A stretch of 64,000 bases of DNA from Cryptomeria japonica. Lineage: Eukaryota > Streptophyta > Pinopsida > Cupressales > Cupressaceae. The notes beneath the pieces are model-generated. The model did no database searches and was not told the DNA's origin. It was given only the letters and a program-made list of their open reading frames with translations. The DNA is taken from positions 612,441,673 to 612,505,672 of the forward strand of contig NC_081408.1 of the NCBI RefSeq assembly GCF_030272615.1, in the 5' to 3' direction. The position numbers and the translations under genes were made by a program. Below, one piece after another: positions 58,846-64,000 of the stretch. Position 1 is the stretch's first letter. Each line of letters opens with the position of its first letter.

Positions 58846-59522
58846 TGAATTTTTCAATTATATTAAATTAGGATGTATGCAGTTAATTTATTTATGTTAA
58901 ATAATACTTATGTGCACGTATGTAAAGTAAATTGGGACATGTGGATGAGTTGAAAAAGTGTTAAGGCCCAATGTATACACTTGATTAGGATGTATAATAT
59001 CTAATTCTAAATGCATGTATGCACATATGTAATTTGTAAGTTGTTATTTAAATAATTTAGCATGTATGTAAAGTAAATTAGGACATGTATTTATTTAATT
59101 AAAAATGCATGTATGTGTAAATTTAATTAAAAATGCATATTAAATTAGAGTGTATGTGTAAATTTGATATTAAATTAGGACATGTGTGTGTAATAATTGA
59201 AGAGCGGTCTGAACCACTAAGTGATGTGTTGTGAACTATTTAGTATGTACCTAGAAGTACATGGTGTGAACTATTTAGTACACCTAGAAGTACAACTAGA
59301 ATTTAAATTATTGAATATGTTCATTAACTTGAGTTTGTTCATTTGATATGAACAAGTGTGATTTTTATATTGTTCATGGCTTGCATAGTGGAGTGGATAT
59401 ATATTGTTCACAAATTCTTTTTAATTAATGCATATCTACATATATATGTTACATGTAGTAAAATTTTAAATTTTAAACATGATCAATCTTTTTTTAATCT
59501 ATCTACATGTACACAAATTCAA

Positions 59523-59575
<53 letters not shown>

Positions 59576-59900
59576 AAGTTTTAGAGAACATGTGCATGAT
59601 CGTATATAATCTGAATACAAATGATGCGATATATAATCCAAGATCAAATGTACAAACTATACATATATAAAGTATAATCTAACCATACATGCACATGATA
59701 TATATAATCCAAGATCAAACTCAAACTGTATAAAGTACATAATCTAACATACATGCATGAAATATATAATTTGATCAAACACAAACTGTATAAAGTATAA
59801 TCTAGTCTAAACTTCATACATGCATGAATATATAATATGAAAGTCTAAAATGTACATGTATATAAACAAGATAAACAAATGAGCTATAAAGTCCAGCAAA
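58622..59900. repeat. AT-rich DNA with several small repeats
   Basis: (TA)n at about 58792-58840; a direct repeat of about 55 bp at 58617 and 59198 (GAAGAGCGGTCTGAACCAC then a GTGAACTA/TTTAGTA end); degenerate AAATTAGGACATGT repeats at 58860-59190; (CA)n at 59524-59569; three and a bit ~65-bp tandem units at 59628-59840 (ATATATAATCCAAGATCAAA ... ACATACATGCAT). No gene. Confidence 0.8.
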
Positions 59901-61231
59901 TCAACATGCATCATGCCGACCACGAACAAAGCGACCATCTGAGGGAGAGTCCTGGTGACAGTCTGGATGTCCAATAGACCCCTGCAAAAGTATAATTTAT
60001 TTAAATATTAAATATAGATCTCTAGACACATATATACATGTGTATATTTTTAAAAATAATCAAATCCAACTAGTTAAATTAAAATTAAAATATAAATTGT
60101 AATGCACATACATACATGTACATATATACAAAAAACCATAACTAACATGTCCACTAACAGCCTGTGTAACATTAAAAGAATCTCTCCTATGCACACGCTC
60201 AGAGCTCAAGCTAGGAGTGACATGAGCTAACCATTATACATATACATATATGTGTATGTATTTAAGGATTAGTCTAGGACCAATTTAAATGATACAAATT
60301 AACTTCTGTTATTTATTAAATGATCTATATATAGATTTATCACGTACATTACAACATATACATCTTGTAAAAATTTAAACGCACATGTACATACCTGTGT
60401 ATCAGGAGTAGGATGTATAGTCTGATCATGTCCTGTGATCATATCAACCACATCACTTGTGCCTGCATATCTCTTCTTTGGTTGTACGTATGACGAAGGA
60501 GTGTAAGGGGCTAACTAGATGACTAGGCATTGTGGATGAAGTGTCTGACTATAGTAGCATATCCATAAACCCAGTATGGCTCAAACCTCGCAACTGCTTC
60601 CCAAATGAATCCAAGCCCTCATTTGTGATATGGACTTGATCAGCTTGTATCTCCTCCTCTGCAGCAACAGAGTGATCTATAGGTGGGTCAGTGCCCGAAG
60701 CATGCGTAGAGTGATGAGAATGTTGTGACTGTGTTGGGGTATGCATCGATGAAATGGTAGCATACCTGTCTCTAAGAATCTCCTCTCTAACAACAACCAA
60801 TGGTATCTCAAGTCAAGATGAAATAAAACGGTAAGAATGTAGTAGGTCCTCAACTAAATACTGCAACATTTGTACATGTCTACCACCTCCTACTATAGCC
60901 GCTACCTCAGCTAGGGAGGGGATGCCAACAGTAATATACTGATCATCTGAATATATGAAGCCACCCCGTGACTAGAAGATGCATGATTTGTGGATGATCT
61001 TGCACATGGTCGGGTCATCATATATCTCCCCAGCCTATCAGATGATATGGTGGCTACTGCTGATGCAATCTGTCCAATCCTATCAATTGCTTCTCTTTGA
61101 GAAGAAATCACAATGTGATACGCTATGGGGGCGAGGGCTGGGACTACTACCGAAAATCTCTCGCCAACAAGGTCCCTGTGTCTAGGCGAAGCTCTATCAT
61201 GCTTATGATATGCATCTCTATTAGAAATCAT
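59901..61231 (-). pseudogene. Unrecognised multi-exon gene remnant
   Basis: Minus-strand coding-like pieces: 60911-61231 (AYHKHDRASPRHRDLVGERF ... IDRIGQIASAVATISSDRLG), continuing after a one-base shift as YITVGIPSLAEVAAIVGGGR and LLHSYRF, a stop, then 60549-60800 (His/Ser-rich middle), further stops, PKKRYAGTSDVVDMITGHDQ, and a GTATGT donor at 60394. Then a possible exon 60147-60226 (SERVHRRDSFNVTQAVSGH) and a last exon 59901-59981 (GSIGHPDCHQDSPSDGRFVR..., stop). The last two exons join in phase; the join from 60395 to 60226 does not. I know no family. Probably a decayed TE or host gene. Confidence 0.4.
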
Positions 61232-61356
61232 GCCCCTCCCCTATCCCTAATATGTTGGAATATCAAGGTAGTTTGGTTTCATCTGACAATGAGCCTCAAG
61301 AAATACCTATTGTGCAAAGTATAACGATATCTAGTCATTATTAGGATAATGACCAT

Positions 61357-64000
61357 TGTAGTACCCCTCCTCGATCAAACTCTTTTTGGACTTATGTTTG
61401 ACTTTTGTTGACCATTTAGTGGATACATTATTGTTATATATGATTCAGGCTTTATGCGATGTTATTTTATGCTTTAACAGGATATGCAGAGTATGCTTTC
61501 ATGATGTATTTCATCACTTATGTTTAATGATATTTTTATGGATTACTGACATGGATTGACACATTTACTTCATATGTGCAATGTGTTATTTATATGTTTC
61601 ATGTTTGCAAGTGTATGGGATGCAAGGGGATGACTTTCCTTCACTCACTCCGATGAGACAAGGAACGTCATGATTCTCATTCATCGATGTGCATGTCATG
61701 TCTATTATATATTTATCTATATGCATGTGTGGTTCGTTGATGCAGGGCATTGCAGGTACAAGTATTGGGTAGGTATGGGGTATCAAATCCACCTGGTTTC
61801 ACAGGTCTGAGCATACCTTATTTGTCCAATGGGAGTGGAGGAGATAGTGGTTGGACCCTAACTTGACCCACAGTCACACTCATGTGAGTTTCATCAGTTG
61901 GTCGTCTTTTCTGTTTGACCGGTATGCGAATCAGAGTGCTTTAGTGTTGTCATTTTGCGAGTCGTCATTTGATCATTCCTCATTTTGTGTGCTTTTGATT
62001 ATTTAAATAGTTATTTAATTGAGTGAATGATGCTAATTTTTGTGTTGGCATAATTAGTTAATTATTATGCTCTTGAGTTTATTGATTTAATTAAATAAAT
62101 GAGTTGCTAGAATTAAATGGTTAAACTAGCTTATTTTATTGTGTTAAAGTTGTTGTATGCCTGGAATGTGGTATCAGCCTGCAAGAGGAGAAAACAATTC
62201 AAACACACACATGAAATATTGCATTAGAGGTTAGAAATCCAAACAAAGTAAGTTAAATGAATCTAAACTCTTTAAAATCGTTCCATGTTTCTCTATCTCC
62301 AAGGATCTTCAAGATTCAAGGTGGCTCTCAGCTTGGAAGAGCACTTGATTCTTTAAGATGACAACCTAAAGAACAAGATTTAAATGATTCTAAAATCTAA
62401 ATGGAATGCAACCAAGATCCTAGTGATGATTTAGATATGAAACTAGATGATGATAGGATGCAAGATATTGATACGAAGCTTAAACTACTATGAAAATGAT
62501 ACTAAGATGAAGCTAACATGATATGAGATTAACATGATATATCTAAGATTATTATGCTATCAAAATGATCTAAAATGCTATTCTATCAAAGAGAGATAAT
62601 ATGCTTAATGTTATGAGACTATAAGTTTGATGCAAAAAGACTTCTATCTTTTGGAAGAAGGAATGGGCTCTATTTATAGGGAAAATAGGGCAATGGAAGT
62701 TTGAGATTGAATAATCTCAACAAGGGCTAGGATTGAAAGTTAATCAATCCATGTTTACAATTCTCACCAATGAAATGGTGACAATTGTCAACAAAAGGTT
62801 GCTTGAGAGGAGATGAAAGAAGCATTAAATGATTGAGAAGACATGAAGGTTACCTTAGGAGGTAAGGGTATGGCTAGGTTAGGGTTATCCAATAGATAAA
62901 GCTTTTACCCAAGGGATAAACTCTTGTGCAAAGGTTAAAGAAATAACCAAGGTTAAAGACATGAATGCTTGATGAGACCCTTGGGTTAGATGAGGGTTGA
63001 GTTAGAGAGAAAGTCTCTAATCATGCAAGTAGGTTGAGTTAACCATTAATGGTTTGGAAGACTTTCAAGGTTAACTTGTTGAAGACATAAAGCCTTTAAT
63101 GGTTTTCAAAGACTTTGAGGGTTTTGAGAAGTGACTTCTTTTTGCTTAGGGATGTGACAATATTTAGGAGATGGATTAGGCTAAATTAAAATTGATTAGA
63201 AGAATCTAGAAGGGGTTTAGGACACAAGTGGGAGATGTAGGAAAATGCAAGTGGGTGGGGAAAATAGAATTTAATTAAAATAAAATTAATTTATTTCAAT
63301 TGTGGTTGCAACTTGCATTTGTAGGATTTTGCAAGTGGGGGGATTTAATTAAATGTAAATTTAATTAAATGGGCCAGAAGGGGGATTTAATTAAATGTGA
63401 ATTTAATTAAATGACTTAGATAGAAGAAGGGTATACTAATTAAATCTTAATTGAATTAATAAGCTATTAGAAGAATAGGGATATTAATTAAATCTTAATT
63501 TAATTAATTGGAAGAATTAAGAATAATTAAATGAATAACATTCACTTAATTCATTGTGCAACTTTTAGGTGTCTACACTTGTATTATTATATTGGGAAAG
63601 GAAATAAGTAATTACCTTGCCATTTAAATTTTAAATGCTTGTGCTGAAATAAAGTATCATGGGAAAATAGAAAATTGAAATAAAATAAAAAGTATTTTCC
63701 TTTTTACCTTTTTAATTAGCTTTTGGATTTTATTTTGTTGAAAAGAATTGTTTATGGAAAAAGGTAAAATTCGATTTCCTTTACTTTTTAAAATAGTTTA
63801 ATCTGATTGGTGGAGAAAACTTTTAACCTAGAAAGTTTAAGTTGAAAAGATATTTTTCCCATATATTCCTGGAAGTTCATGGGAAGGGAGAGGCAGATTT
63901 TTGAATGCAAAATTTGGAAAACCCATTTGGAAGGAGGAACTTGGAGTTGGATTTGGTTTGCAAGATTGGAACTCTTCCATAGATTTGCTTCCTAGATTGC
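61357..64000 (+). mobile_element. Gypsy-type LTR start, interrupted, runs off right edge
   Basis: TGTAGTACCCCTCCTCGATC resembles the start of many plant gypsy LTRs. It continues to 62157 and resumes after the solo LTR at about 63579. No end, primer site or gene before 64000, so orientation and identity are provisional. Confidence 0.5.
62158..63577 (-). mobile_element. Solo LTR of the TGTAGACACC family
   Basis: On the minus strand it begins TGTAGACACCTAAAAG at 63577, like the LTR at 19505, and ends CCAGGCA at 62158. A TATA box (CTATAAATAGAGCC, minus) lies near 62675. A tandem pair of about 43 bp (GGGGGATTTAATTAAATGTR plus AATTTAATTAAATG) is at about 63337-63414. TTGTA lies immediately left (62153-62157) and one base away on the right (63579-63583), so the target duplication fits with one extra base. 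Confidence 0.65.

Overview
The window is nuclear DNA of a seed plant with a large, repeat-packed genome. My best guess is a gymnosperm. This is an inference from nested old LTR retrotransposons, long repeat-filled introns and the mix of Ty1/copia and Ty3/gypsy families, not from a species-diagnostic gene. I see no intact single-copy host gene and no tRNA, rRNA or CRISPR. Almost everything recognisable is a transposable element or a pseudogene, and most reading frames carry several stops.

Layout. 1-2859: the 5' end of a minus-strand copia element (family 1), running off the left edge. 2860-8700: AT-rich DNA with a 47-bp tandem repeat and a roughly 220-bp unit present three times. 8768-9493: a pogo/Tigger-like transposase relic. 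A copia LTR is inserted in it at 9494, and a gag-only gypsy-type element (10929-18628, itself holding a solo LTR at 15222-16380) is inserted in that LTR. 18634-19500: the rest of that copia element. 19505-21400: a gypsy LTR with the start of its body. 21960-22500: a class III peroxidase pseudogene. 24386-24890: microsatellites and a perfect hairpin. 24969-36250: a gypsy element split at its gag zinc knuckle by a complete copia element (28278-35947, family 1 again, 5-bp target duplication GATGT).

37343-58621: a plus-strand, five-exon gene that looks like a DDE-type transposase of a group I cannot name, now a pseudogene. Its first intron holds a GC-richer island and a 0.9-kb array of nested inverted repeats. 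Its last intron was about 150 bp and has grown to 16.1 kb through insertion of one large gypsy element (42367-58319, target duplication CACAC). 59901-61231: exons of an unrecognised minus-strand gene. 61357-64000: the start of another gypsy LTR with a nested solo LTR.

The most unusual object is the 15.95-kb element at 42367-58319. Its LTRs are about 4.95 kb each and contain, on the same strand as gag-pol, a reading frame of about 1,025 codons. The two LTR copies carry different stop codons and no shared one, so the frame was open at insertion. Its pol has an archaeal-type RNase H with all four acidic residues placed before the reverse transcriptase, while the usual gypsy RNase H after the RT has lost most catalytic residues. 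The primer binding site resembles that of Ogre/Tat elements. A gene inside a giant LTR together with a rearranged pol makes this the main candidate for an undescribed system.
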